The notes: generated by a model from the sequence alone, not told the origin. Counted from the first letter of the stretch, positions 18,056 through 26,644 are shown. The stretch is 64,000 bases of DNA from Haloplasma contractile (GCA_016841945.1 JAENYC010000006.1:53550-117549), one strand, 5' to 3'. Numbers and translations are program-made.

Positions 18056-18424
18056 ATGAAAAAAATATTAATCATTGAGGATGAAAAAAATATTATCTAT
18101 TCCATAAAGGTTTTCTTAAAAAAGCTTGGATATGAGGTGTTAATCGCTAAAAATGGAATAGAGGGCATTCAATTATGTGAAGAACATCGACCTGATTTAA
18201 TATTACTAGATATTCTTATACCTAAAATGAATGGTTTTTTGGTTTGTGAAACGATTAAGAATAATCATGAGTTAATGAACATCCCTGTTATCTTTATGAG
18301 TGCAAAAGTTCAAAAAGATGATATGAATAAAGCTTATAAAATTGGAGGAGATGATTTTTTGATAAAACCATTTAATCATGAAGATTTAAAAATGATGATA
18401 AAAAAGTATATTAAGGAGGCTTAA
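18056..18424 (+). CDS. single-domain response regulator (CheY/Spo0F-like)
   Basis: 122 residues, a receiver domain only. Acidic pocket E8-D9, phospho-acceptor Asp52 (LLDILIP), Ser/Thr in FMSAK and Lys in IKPF are all present. With no output domain it must act by protein contact or in a phosphorelay. The gap to the kinase gene is 13 bases and to the next receiver gene one base, so this is one operon. Confidence 0.92.
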   Translation: MKKILIIEDEKNIIYSIKVFLKKLGYEVLIAKNGIEGIQLCEEHRPDLILLDILIPKMNGFLVCETIKNNHELMNIPVIFMSAKVQKDDMNKAYKIGGDDFLIKPFNHEDLKMMIKKYIKEA

Positions 18425-18425
18425 A

Positions 18426-19097
18426 ATGAAAAAAATATTAATTGTTGATGATGAAAAGAATATTCGGTTAACTTTAAAACAGAGCTTATCATCTGAAAAA
18501 TACGATATTGATATTGCACTTAATGGAACAGAAGCTCTAAAAAAAATAAAGAATGATCATTTTGATTTAGTTTTACTAGACATTAAAATGCCTGGTTTAT
18601 CAGGAATGGAAGTATTAGAAAAAATACGTCATTTTAATCAGCATATCAATGTGATTATGATAACAGCTTATGGTACTATTGAACAAGCTGTTGAAGCGAT
18701 GAAATTAGGCGCTATTGATTTTGTTAATAAACCATTTACTCCACAAGAGATAAAAAAGATAATAAACGAAGTATTTAATAGAGAAGAATTAAATCTAAAG
18801 GATCTTTCTACTTATCATAATATGTTAAATTTTGCAAAAAAATGTATTATAGATAAACAGTATAATAAAGCCACAGAATATTTAAATAAAGCCATGACTT
18901 TTTCGAATAATGAAGCAGAGCCACACAATTTACTAGGAAATATTTATGAAGTGAAAGCTCAGTTTAATGATGCATTAAATGAGTATCGTATAGCCCTAGA
19001 AATAGAACCTAGTAATAAACAAGCAATGAGTAATAAAAATCGCTTAATCGATTTTTTGAATTTCCGTAATAGGCTAAATAAGGGAAAAAATGAGTAG
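18426..19097 (+). CDS. response regulator with REC and TPR domains
   Basis: 223 residues. Residues 1-118 are an NtrC-like receiver (Asp52 in LLDIKMPG, MITAYGTIEQAVEAMKLGA, NKPF). Residues about 130-205 are a TPR pair (YNKATEYLNKAM, AEPHNLLGNIYE, FNDALNEYRIALEIEPSN). There is no ATPase or HTH domain, so output is by protein binding. It overlaps the TrkA-type gene by 8 bases. REC-TPR next to potassium transport suggests direct control of the transporter, which is inference. Confidence 0.88.
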   Translation: MKKILIVDDEKNIRLTLKQSLSSEKYDIDIALNGTEALKKIKNDHFDLVLLDIKMPGLSGMEVLEKIRHFNQHINVIMITAYGTIEQAVEAMKLGAIDFVNKPFTPQEIKKIINEVFNREELNLKDLSTYHNMLNFAKKCIIDKQYNKATEYLNKAMTFSNNEAEPHNLLGNIYEVKAQFNDALNEYRIALEIEPSNKQAMSNKNRLIDFLNFRNRLNKGKNE

Positions 19098-19512
19098 TCC
19101 TCACGAGTATATAATCATTGCTGGTTGTGGTAGATTAGGCTCTTTTCTTGCAAGGTTACTTTCTAGTGATAATAAAAGTGTGGTTGTAGTGGATAAGAAT
19201 GAAGAGGCATTTAATAATCTAACCGAAGAATTTAGTGGTTTTTTAATTGGAGAGGATATTACTGAAATTGATACTTTAATACGTGCTAAAATCGATAAAG
19301 CAGATGTATTTGTTGCAGCAACTAATGATGACAACACCAATATTATGGTTGCAGAAATAGCGAAAAAGATATATCAGGTCCCTAAGGTGATAGCAAGACT
19401 ATATGAGCCAACGAAGCAAGAATTGTATCAACAGTTAGATATAGATACCATTTGCCCCACTATTTTGTCAGCAATAGCTTTTAAAGAAATCATTCTAGCC
19501 GAGGAGGAATAA
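19090..19512 (+). CDS. TrkA-N (RCK) domain protein, single domain
   Basis: 140 residues. A Rossmann fold with IAGCGRLGSFLARLL at residues 10-24 and an acidic end of strand 2 (VVVDKNEE) is the NAD(H)/nucleotide-binding RCK_N domain that gates Trk/Ktr potassium channels. It has no RCK_C (c-di-AMP binding) domain, unlike its neighbour. A 1-base gap follows, then the longer TrkA gene. Confidence 0.9.
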   Translation: MSSPHEYIIIAGCGRLGSFLARLLSSDNKSVVVVDKNEEAFNNLTEEFSGFLIGEDITEIDTLIRAKIDKADVFVAATNDDNTNIMVAEIAKKIYQVPKVIARLYEPTKQELYQQLDIDTICPTILSAIAFKEIILAEEE

Positions 19513-19513
19513 G

Positions 19514-20182
19514 ATGAATATAATAATTGTCGGTGGAGGAAAAGAAATACATTTTTTAGCTAAGTCATTGATTTCTAAGGGTCATAAATTAACGATAATA
19601 AATAAAAACTCGGAAGATTGTATAATACTTAAAAGATTACATGAAAAAGCTATTATTGTTTTAGGTGATGGAACTAAACCATATATTTTAGAAGATGCTA
19701 ATGCACATTATGCTGATATGATTATTGCACTAACAGGTAAAGACCAAGATAATTTGGTAGTATGTCAAATAGCATTTGGTTTATTCAATATAAAAAAAAC
19801 ATTTGCAAATGTAAATGATCCCAAAAATGTTCATATTTTTAAGGAGTTAGGTGTTAAAACAGTAATTAGTACGACACAAATTATATCATCTTTATTAGAA
19901 GAAAGAATTTCTACTGAAGATATTCATAATTTATTTCCAATTGAAGAAGGGAATATAACATTAATGGAAATAGATATTAATGAAGATTCTAGGGTGATTG
20001 GTAAAAAATTATTTGAAATAGATTTACCGAATGACTCAATTGTTGGGTGTATAATGAGAAATAATAAAGCCATTATTCCAAGAGGAGATACAACAGTTAC
20101 CTTAGGTGATAGATTAATTATACTTGCATTGCCAAATGTACAATCAGAAATACTTCATACATTATTAGAGAAGGTAGAATAG
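19514..20182 (+). CDS. trkA: TrkA/KtrA-type potassium uptake regulator (RCK_N plus RCK_C)
   Basis: 222 residues. RCK_N is residues 1-135 (IIVGGGKEIHFLAK, VLGDGTKPYILEDA). RCK_C is about 140-220 (RVIGKKLFEIDLPND, GDRLIILA). The C-terminal domain is the known c-di-AMP-binding module in KtrA homologues, so this operon may be controlled by the messenger both at RNA and protein level. It is followed after one base by trkH. Confidence 0.9.
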   Translation: MNIIIVGGGKEIHFLAKSLISKGHKLTIINKNSEDCIILKRLHEKAIIVLGDGTKPYILEDANAHYADMIIALTGKDQDNLVVCQIAFGLFNIKKTFANVNDPKNVHIFKELGVKTVISTTQIISSLLEERISTEDIHNLFPIEEGNITLMEIDINEDSRVIGKKLFEIDLPNDSIVGCIMRNNKAIIPRGDTTVTLGDRLIILALPNVQSEILHTLLEKVE

Positions 20183-20183
20183 G

Positions 20184-21686
20184 ATGCAATATTCAAATTA
20201 TTTAATAAAGAAATATAAACAAATTTTTGGTTATGTTGGATTAATGATTACTTTTATCGGAATTGCATTATTAGTACCATTAATAATGATTATCTTTTTC
20301 CCTAGTGAACGTCATATGTTTTTACCTTACTTTATTCCCTCTTGTTTAGCAATAACAATAGGACTACTACTAAAAACAGGATTAAAACAAGATAAGACTA
20401 TCACTTTAAGAGTTCAAGATGGTGGTATAATAGTGATTTTATCTTGGTTTTTCGCAATCATATTTTCAGCCATGCCTTTTCTAATATCTAAACAACTAAA
20501 TTTTACACAAGCTATATTTGAAGCAGTAAGTGGCTGGACAACAACAGGTTTATCAGTTGTTGAGGTAACAAACACATCAAATGTGACATTATTTTGGCGG
20601 AGTATGATGCAAATGCTTGGTGGTGCGGGTCTAGTTGTCATTATGATGTCAGCGATCATTGGACCTCATGGTTTAGGATTATATCAAGCAGAAGGAAGAA
20701 CAGATAGATTATTACCAAATATTAAAAAAACGACTAAGCTTATATTGACTATTTATATAGGTTATATATTGGCAGGTACTATATTATATAGTATTTTTGG
20801 GATGAGCACATTTGATGCTATTAATCATGCTATGGCAGCGATTTCAACAGGAGGCTTTTCTACTAAAGTAAATAGTATAGGCGAGTTTAATAATATATCA
20901 ATTGAATTAATTACGATAATTCTAATGTTTTTAGGAACTATCAATTTTGCTGCTCATTATTTATTATTTAAAAAAGAGATTAAACAATTTTTTAAAATTG
21001 GTGAAATTAGATTTATGTTTTTTATATTATCAGTAAGTATCCCCTTTGTAGTTTTTTTAGGTTTAAACACACTTTATGAAAATATAGGTAGTAGAATTAG
21101 AATTACAGTTTTTGAATTTACTTCTGCATTATCTACAACAGGTTTTTCAACTGTATCTTACAAAAATTGGCCAGAAATAGTCATATTTATTATGGTTATT
21201 TTAATGATAATTGGTGGTGGCGCAGGTTCTACAGCTGGTGGTATGAAACAGTATAGAGTTTATGTGTTATTGAAAAGTTTAATATGGAACATAAAAAATT
21301 ATTTAAGACCTAAAAGAAATATTAATCAATCTTATGTTATTAGACCTGATGGTAAATATTATATTTTCGAAAAACACATCAATGATATTAGTCATTATGT
21401 TACGATTTATGTATTAACATTTATTGTTGGAACAGTAATAATTCTTACTCAAGGGTATTCATTAAGTGATTCAATGTTTGAATTTGCTTCAACACTAGGA
21501 ACAGTCGGATTATCTGTTGGTATAACCTCCGCTTCAGCTCCTCTTTTGGTACAATGGACTCAAATAATTGGTATGATTCTGGGAAGATTAGAATTCTTTG
21601 TAATCTTCTATGCTTTGTTAAGGTTAATAATTGATATAAAACATATAAATAATAACTTAAAAATCAATCATCCAAAAAAAGTTTAG
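20184..21686 (+). CDS. trkH: TrkH/KtrB-family potassium transporter
   Basis: 500 residues with four pore-loop repeats visible by their filter glycines: TTTGLS, STGGFS, TTGFST and TVGLSVG. The protein is hydrophobic throughout, with the pre-pore segments expected for four M1-P-M2 units plus two leading helices as in TrkH. It forms the membrane pore gated by the two upstream RCK proteins. It is the last gene of the riboswitch operon. Confidence 0.94.
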   Translation: MQYSNYLIKKYKQIFGYVGLMITFIGIALLVPLIMIIFFPSERHMFLPYFIPSCLAITIGLLLKTGLKQDKTITLRVQDGGIIVILSWFFAIIFSAMPFLISKQLNFTQAIFEAVSGWTTTGLSVVEVTNTSNVTLFWRSMMQMLGGAGLVVIMMSAIIGPHGLGLYQAEGRTDRLLPNIKKTTKLILTIYIGYILAGTILYSIFGMSTFDAINHAMAAISTGGFSTKVNSIGEFNNISIELITIILMFLGTINFAAHYLLFKKEIKQFFKIGEIRFMFFILSVSIPFVVFLGLNTLYENIGSRIRITVFEFTSALSTTGFSTVSYKNWPEIVIFIMVILMIIGGGAGSTAGGMKQYRVYVLLKSLIWNIKNYLRPKRNINQSYVIRPDGKYYIFEKHINDISHYVTIYVLTFIVGTVIILTQGYSLSDSMFEFASTLGTVGLSVGITSASAPLLVQWTQIIGMILGRLEFFVIFYALLRLIIDIKHINNNLKINHPKKV

Positions 21687-22029
21687 ATTAAAATATATTC
21701 AAGAATCTCTCTTAATGCTAAGGTGAATATTTATTAAACATAGAAATCTTGCAAAAAGTGTGACTGTTGAGAAGTGACCTTTTTTATCAAAAGTGTTTGC
21801 TTATAAAAATCACCTAATATTCTTAGGTGATTTTTTAATAAAATATATCATTATTAATTTTGATTAAAAAAGTTTATAAATCGTTTCACAATAATGTAAA
21901 AATACATAAATCCACTTTTAATATAAAATAATTATCTACTGATATTTTAAGAAAAATAGAAACTTTTGTAAGCAACTGTTACTTAATAGAAATTATTTGT
22001 TTCAACAGTTTTTAACATGTAAATAATAA
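21687..22029. other. intergenic region between convergent genes
   Basis: It contains the operon terminator (next entry) and a weaker AACTGTT/AACAGTT inverted pair near 21976-22012 that could serve the leftward gene. No ORF is supported. Confidence 0.5.
21806..21836 (+). terminator. terminator of the potassium operon
   Basis: AAAATCACCTAA (21806-21817) pairs perfectly with TTAGGTGATTTT (21823-21834), followed by T residues. Confidence 0.85.
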
Positions 22030-22449
22030 TTAATCGATTTTAAAATCTTCACTATTGGTAGAAGAATAATACCTTCCATGACTTATAGTGAACTTTAACA
22101 CGCAGTAATCAGAATCATTTATTCCTTCATTGTAAAATCTTTTATCTCCATCCTGCCAAATCATGGCTTTGGTTTCATAATCGGTTAAAACTTCTACCGT
22201 TCCAATTAATGAAACACCTCTATAAAATCTTTTATCAATAAAATAAATACTTCCTTTGTTATTGATTAAATAAGACTTGACTTTATTAGATGAAGTGTTA
22301 GTTGAAAAATAAACATACCTTAGTCCATCCATTTTTCTTGGTGTTAACATGGCTTTACAAACTGGGTTACCATTTAAATCAATATAACTTACTAAAACTA
22401 TTGTTTTGTTTTTCTCAATCAAGTTAATAATTGTATCTAAACTTTTCAT
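22030..22449 (-). CDS. PNPOx-like flavin/pyridoxamine oxidase-fold protein
   Basis: About 139 residues. IVLVSYIDLNGNPVCKAM, YVYFSTNTSSNKV and GSIYFID, then GVSLIGTVEVL, match the split-barrel fold of general stress protein 26 and other PNPOx-like proteins. Such proteins bind FMN, F420 or heme. AAGGAAG fits the second ATG (22449) better than the first (22455). It stands alone and faces the potassium operon. The exact reaction cannot be told. Confidence 0.75.
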   Translation of the reverse strand: MKSLDTIINLIEKNKTIVLVSYIDLNGNPVCKAMLTPRKMDGLRYVYFSTNTSSNKVKSYLINNKGSIYFIDKRFYRGVSLIGTVEVLTDYETKAMIWQDGDKRFYNEGINDSDYCVLKFTISHGRYYSSTNSEDFKID

Positions 22450-22587
22450 TTTCATACTTCCTTATATAAATAATTTGATTTGTTTAAAATAACGATTATA
22501 TTATACCATAATTGATGTGATAAAACTTTACTAAAATGAATATTTAATAAATATATTACAATAATTAAGATGCTTGTTTATTTTATC

Positions 22588-22640
22588 AATGGTTGGATTA
22601 GGTAATCCAAATAAAGAAAAGGGTTATTTTGGTATTTAAT
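22588..22640 (+). pseudogene. C-terminal fragment of a second Sat-like acetyltransferase
   Basis: The stretch GGTAATCCAAATAAAGAAA, followed by TTGGTATTTAA, repeats the 3' end of the acetyltransferase gene at 15383-15903. The translation LGNPNKEKGYFGI matches GLGNPNKEIALYWYL. Nothing upstream is coding, so this is a relic of a second copy. Confidence 0.55.
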
Positions 22641-22712
22641 CATTTAATGATTAAAAAAATGTCTAAAATAGTGTATAATTGAATTATCTATCGAACTATT
22701 GGAGGGATTAAT

Positions 22713-23119
22713 TTGAATCAAATACAACTTAAATTTTTGGGTTATTTTGTGAGAGAAATTAATTTTTTTAAAAATGATCATTTTAAAGCTGAAAAAATAA
22801 ATTTAGATATGAAGTTATCTAAAAATAGTACTTATTTAGAAAAGAATAGAGTGAGATTAAATATTAATGTGAAAATATTTGAGGATGCAGTAAGTAAAAA
22901 TTATCCGTTAATTTATCTTTTTTACTTACAGGTATCTTCCAATATAATCAAATCAATATTGAAGAAGATAATAAAAGAGAAATCATTGAAAGAAAGATGT
23001 TAGAGATACTTTATCCATATATTAGAACGATTGTATCTAATATTACAATGATATCTAATTTACCACCATTGACTTTACCAACTGTTAATGTGAATCATTT
23101 TGCGAAAAAGAGTAATTGA
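22713..23119 (+). pseudogene. SecB-like chaperone gene, frameshifted at a T6 run
   Basis: TTG 22713 after GGAGGG opens a frame to about residue 70. At T6 (22918-22923) the protein-like frame shifts: GIFQYNQINIEED, LEILYPYIRTIVSNITM and LPPLTLPTVNVNHF continue to TGA 23117. The C-terminal block is typical of the SecB family (PYxRxxxSxxT, then LPPxxLPxxN). One extra T restores about 136 residues, the usual SecB-like length. TATAAT lies near 22671. Solitary SecB-like proteins in Gram-positives often serve toxin-antitoxin pairs, but none is evident here. Confidence 0.7.
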
Positions 23120-23207
23120 ATCACAATCACAACCACAACTCGTATCATAAAAAGTAATTCTTTTCATTATATAATGAGTTTATTATCTATTAGAGAGGAG
23201 CTTTTTA

Positions 23208-23894
23208 ATGAATATAACTTTTCAAGAACGTGGTTGTGATATTATCTTTATTATTTCAAATTATGATATAAAGTATGAACCTGTTTTAAAGATGTGTTAT
23301 TTTGAAAAAGAAGGCAATAGTTTTATTAAGAAATATAATAAGAATATAAGAAATATTCAAATTATTAAAAACAATTTTTTAAATCATGCTGAAGAAATGT
23401 TTAGTCAATTAGGATATTTTACCAATATTCCATGGGAAGATGCACTATTAGAATTTATAAAAAGAGTTGAAGGAAAAAACATAAATTGGTGGTTAACCGG
23501 GAGTTGTGCATGTTGTATTAGAGGTATTAAACTTAATCCCCATGATGTGGATATAATGGTTGATTCAAAAGATGTCGAAAAGTTGAATGAACTTTTTCTC
23601 GACTGTATGGTAGAACCACTTGTTGATACCAATGGATGGGTAACAAAGGACTTCGGTGTTCTATTTAAACAGGCTAGAATCGATATCGCATCAGATCCAA
23701 GTTCAATATTAGATGAACCTACACCAATTGATTGTGGGCCTTATGCTAGAGCACATTTAGAAGCGGTTATGTTTAAAGGATATAAGGTATTAGTACCACC
23801 ACTAACATTATCATTAAATGTGAATAAAAAAAGAAAAAGGTTAGAGCGTGTGAAATTAATAGAAGACTTTATCAATAAAAATAGACCTTTATAA
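23208..23894 (+). CDS. nucleotidyltransferase-fold protein
   Basis: 228 residues. Residues 94-120 hold WWLTGSCACCIRGI and NPHDVDIMV, i.e. the G-S and D-x-D (Asp113, Asp115) metal-binding signature of the MNT/Pol-beta nucleotidyltransferase superfamily. The C-terminal part (HLEAVMFKGYKVLVPP) resembles uncharacterised NTase proteins that handle nucleic acid or small substrates. The first 65 residues are not recognised. ATG 23208 follows GAGAGGAG. It ends in a terminator shared with the opposing gene. Substrate unknown. Confidence 0.72.
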   Translation: MNITFQERGCDIIFIISNYDIKYEPVLKMCYFEKEGNSFIKKYNKNIRNIQIIKNNFLNHAEEMFSQLGYFTNIPWEDALLEFIKRVEGKNINWWLTGSCACCIRGIKLNPHDVDIMVDSKDVEKLNELFLDCMVEPLVDTNGWVTKDFGVLFKQARIDIASDPSSILDEPTPIDCGPYARAHLEAVMFKGYKVLVPPLTLSLNVNKKRKRLERVKLIEDFINKNRPL

Positions 23895-23903
23895 AGGTCT
23901 ATT
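23880..23903. terminator. bidirectional terminator (perfect palindrome)
   Basis: A 24-base perfect inverted repeat, AATAGACCTTTA followed by its reverse complement, overlaps the stops of the convergent genes at 23894 and 23899. Confidence 0.7.
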
Positions 23904-24090
23904 GATTTAATACCATTGATAGTCCGATGAAGAAAATGACGAGGTTAATTAATCCAAATATCCAAATTAAGAACCATTTTAATGCTGTGTTTCCACTCTT
24001 ATGGGCATTAATGGCACCAGTAATTAAAAGAAAGACTAAATATAATCCAATGAATATGATAATGGGTAGTGTTATTGAGAAAACAGCCAA
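23899..24090 (-). CDS. small two-helix membrane protein
   Basis: About 63 residues with two membrane segments separated by NAHKSGNTALKW, a layout seen in short superinfection-immunity and phage-membrane-like proteins of unknown role. A site AAAGGGGAG stands six bases before TTG 24090, so I prefer that start. The ATG at 24108 lies upstream of the ribosome site. No partner gene is evident. Confidence 0.6.
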   Translation of the reverse strand: MAVFSITLPIIIFIGLYLVFLLITGAINAHKSGNTALKWFLIWIFGLINLVIFFIGLSMVLNQ

Positions 24091-24165
24091 AAATATCTCC
24101 CCTTTCATAGTATATATCTATATAATACTATGCGTTTTATGATTTGTAAATAAAAGTGAGGTGAT

Positions 24166-25068
24166 ATGATGTTTAAATGGAATAAATGTGTTCAAAAGAT
24201 GATTGATTTAATCGAAGACAATTTGACAAATGATGTAACATTAGAAAAATTATCAAAGGAATTACATTATTCGTCTTATTATTGTACCAGGCAATTTCAT
24301 CAGTATGTAGGAATTAGTTTAAGAAATTATATTCGTTTAAGAAAACTAAGTGCTGCCGCACTTTGTCTGCGTGATACAACGCATCGTATGATAGATATTG
24401 CTTTTAAATATGGTTTTTCATCACAAGAAGCTTTTTCACGTTCATTCACAAAAGTATTCGGAATCAGTCCTAATAAATATCGTAAAATGCCTCATCCTCT
24501 GCCTTTATTTGTTAAGCGAAATACTTATAATCCATATTTATTAGGAATTAAAAGAGATATTGATAAGAATTTTGCTAAAGAGGTGAAGGTCAATATACAA
24601 GTGATACCAAAACATCAATTTATAGGATTAATTGATTATAATGTCTCAAAATATTATGATTTTTGGGAAAGGCAAGAAAAAATATATGGAAGAGATTGTT
24701 ATAAAGTGAGTGGCATATTAGAAAGCATTAAGAGTTATAATGGAGTTGTAGGTGGATGGTATAAAGGAGGGTATATCTATGGAATAGAGGTACCTTGGGA
24801 TAAACAATTTCATGTAGCTGATTATTTTGAAAAGATTGTGTTTCCTGAAAGCTTATATGTTATCTTTCATTATCCTCCATATGAGTATAATAAAGATGAG
24901 AGTTTAGTATTTAACTTATTAGATAAAAAAATTAAAAGTTGGAGTCCAATAGATTATGGTTATCAATATCATGATTTAAATCCAATCTATCAAAGACATC
25001 AACCAGAAACTTATGGACAAGCCATTTGTAAACCAATTAAAATGATAAAAAATAAAAAAAATGGTTGA
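24166..25068 (+). CDS. AraC-type HTH regulator with GyrI-like effector domain
   Basis: 300 residues. Residues 8-108 are the double HTH of AraC/XylS regulators (LEKLSKELHYSSYYCTRQF, then MIDIAFKYGFSSQEAFSRSF). The C-terminal 160 residues fit the GyrI-like/bacterial effector-binding fold found in Rob-type regulators. GAGGTG precedes ATG-ATG. Its stop lies within the -35 region of the next gene. Such proteins usually sense drugs or cationic amphipaths and turn on efflux or tolerance genes. Confidence 0.85.
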   Translation: MMFKWNKCVQKMIDLIEDNLTNDVTLEKLSKELHYSSYYCTRQFHQYVGISLRNYIRLRKLSAAALCLRDTTHRMIDIAFKYGFSSQEAFSRSFTKVFGISPNKYRKMPHPLPLFVKRNTYNPYLLGIKRDIDKNFAKEVKVNIQVIPKHQFIGLIDYNVSKYYDFWERQEKIYGRDCYKVSGILESIKSYNGVVGGWYKGGYIYGIEVPWDKQFHVADYFEKIVFPESLYVIFHYPPYEYNKDESLVFNLLDKKIKSWSPIDYGYQYHDLNPIYQRHQPETYGQAICKPIKMIKNKKNG

Positions 25069-25095
25069 CTCTCCTCTTAGGGGAGTGGATATACT
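25065..25095 (+). promoter_or_regulatory. MerR-type promoter with 19-bp spacer and central dyad
   Basis: TTGACT (25065-25070) and TATACT (25090-25095) are 19 bases apart, too far for normal sigma-A use. The spacer carries the dyad CTCCTCTTAGGGGAG (25071-25085). This over-long spacer with dyad is the hallmark of promoters that MerR-family activators twist open. It lies directly upstream of a MerR gene, so autoactivation is expected. Confidence 0.88.
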
Positions 25096-25127
25096 GAAAT
25101 CACAAGATAAGTGTAAGGAGTTTTTTT

Positions 25128-25940
25128 ATGTATCGAATCGGATTATTTTCAAAAATCAATAAGGTAACCATTAAAGCATTACGCTATTATGATGAAGTGG
25201 GATTATTAAAACCAGAATTTGTTGATAAATCCAATGGTTATAGATATTATACATCAACACAATTACCTATGCTTCATAAAATATTAGCACTTCGTCAAAG
25301 TGGGTTTTCTATTGAAGAGATTAAAGAAATATTAAACGGCCGTAATATTTTAGATATCTTTGAAAATAAGAAAAAAGCACTTAAAAACCTAATTGAACAA
25401 ACAAGTGAACAATTAACGCAAATTACACATTATCTTGATAATATGAAGGAGGATTTTAGTATGTCTTATGAAGTGGTTTTAAAAGAATTACCTGAGGTTT
25501 TGGTCTATTCTAAACGAATGGTGATTCCAAACTATGATGCTTATTTTCAAATCATTCCTAAAATTGGTGAAGAAATAACCAAGGCGAATCCAACATTAAA
25601 GTGTCGCATACCTGAATATTGTTTTGTGATTTATCATGATAATGAATACAAAGAAAAAGATATTGATGTAGAATATTGTGAAGCAGTGACAGAAGTGGGA
25701 AAAGATACGGAGACAATTAAATTCAAAAAAATGGATAAAGTACCAATTGCCGCTTGTATTCTACATAAAGGACCTTATAAAACATTAGGAAATGCCTATG
25801 CGTATTTATTTAAATGGATTGAAGATAATGGTTATTCTGTTTCTCAATCTTCTAGAGAATCTTATATCGATGGAATATGGAATAAAGAAGATGAAAATGA
25901 GTGGTTAACTGAACTTCAAATACCAATAATAAAAAAATAA
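25128..25940 (+). CDS. MerR-family regulator with GyrI-like ligand domain (BmrR-type)
   Basis: 270 residues. Residues 1-70 are the winged HTH (IGLFSKINKVTIKALRYYDE, GLLKP, NGYRYYT). Residues 75-110 form the dimerising coiled coil. Residues 118-270 are a GyrI-like multidrug-binding fold (PIAACILHKGPY). This is the BmrR plan: the protein binds lipophilic or cationic compounds and activates through a 19-bp-spacer promoter, which sits just upstream. No pump gene follows, so only itself is a visible target. Confidence 0.9.
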   Translation: MYRIGLFSKINKVTIKALRYYDEVGLLKPEFVDKSNGYRYYTSTQLPMLHKILALRQSGFSIEEIKEILNGRNILDIFENKKKALKNLIEQTSEQLTQITHYLDNMKEDFSMSYEVVLKELPEVLVYSKRMVIPNYDAYFQIIPKIGEEITKANPTLKCRIPEYCFVIYHDNEYKEKDIDVEYCEAVTEVGKDTETIKFKKMDKVPIAACILHKGPYKTLGNAYAYLFKWIEDNGYSVSQSSRESYIDGIWNKEDENEWLTELQIPIIKK

Positions 25941-25950
25941 TGTATATAAA

Positions 25951-25976
25951 AAGCAAGGAAATTTTCCTTGCTTTAA
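25951..25976. terminator. bidirectional terminator
   Basis: AAGCAAGGAAA (25951-25961) pairs with TTTCCTTGCTT (25963-25973), between convergent genes. Confidence 0.8.
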
Positions 25977-26644
25977 TTTATAGGATTATTACCACTCAAG
26001 TTTGTGAATCTCAATAAAGAACGGATTGGAAAATCAAATTGATTTCTAACTTCTTCTGATGAGGTATCACATAAATAAAAGGCACCGATGACTTTAATAT
26101 TTTGTTTCTTAAGCATTTCAACGGCTGCTTTTAATGAACCACCCGTTTCCATAATATCATCTATTACCATTGCTTTTTTTCCATGGAACTTATTTTCAAA
26201 TAAGTATAGTTTTTCTTTCTTACCTTTCCAATTCGTATAGGTATAAGGGATTCCATTTAAAGTATCATAAATTAGTTTATGTTTTCTAATGGTTAGAAAG
26301 GGTTTATTTAAAGCATGTAAAAACAAACCACCTAATATAAAACCTCTCGCTTCAATAGACGTGATGATATCAAAAGATGTTTTATTAAACATAGACTTAA
26401 ATTCATTGATAACATCATTACAACGTCCTGGTTTTTCCCATAACCTAACATTTTCTATTCCTTTATGACTCCATTCAAAGATGTCATAATATTTAAAATG
26501 TCTGATTAAGGGAATGTTATTATCATTTACTTCTATCATTAAGTTTTTATTTTCTTTTTCCAATTGATAATCAAAAACATGATTTTGTTGTAAAAACATC
26601 TCAATCGCATTAATATTATTATAATTCTCTAAAGTAATCTTCAT
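25973..26644 (-). CDS. type I phosphoribosyltransferase (adenine-PRTase-like)
   Basis: 223 residues. The PRPP-binding loop MVIDDIMETGGSLKAA lies near residue 160, and SIEARGFILGG is the APRT-like first loop. Flanking order and length fit APRT or the related xanthine/orotate group, with an added N-terminal domain of about 60 residues. GAGGTGATAGG precedes ATG 26644. Base specificity cannot be read from the sequence. It is a single gene sharing its terminator with merR. Confidence 0.8.
   Translation of the reverse strand: MKITLENYNNINAIEMFLQQNHVFDYQLEKENKNLMIEVNDNNIPLIRHFKYYDIFEWSHKGIENVRLWEKPGRCNDVINEFKSMFNKTSFDIITSIEARGFILGGLFLHALNKPFLTIRKHKLIYDTLNGIPYTYTNWKGKKEKLYLFENKFHGKKAMVIDDIMETGGSLKAAVEMLKKQNIKVIGAFYLCDTSSEEVRNQFDFPIRSLLRFTNLSGNNPIN

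Noticed and set aside
22713..23894. Toxin-antitoxin-chaperone module made of the SecB-like gene and the nucleotidyltransferase
   Set aside because: The two are separated by about 90 bases, there is no antitoxin-like small gene, and the nucleotidyltransferase has a long unrelated N-terminus. The pairing is not supported.
23927..24142. Plus-strand ORF opposite the small two-helix membrane gene
   Set aside because: It has no ribosome site. The minus-strand frame has AAAGGGGAG with a hydrophobic two-helix pattern and a proper terminator.
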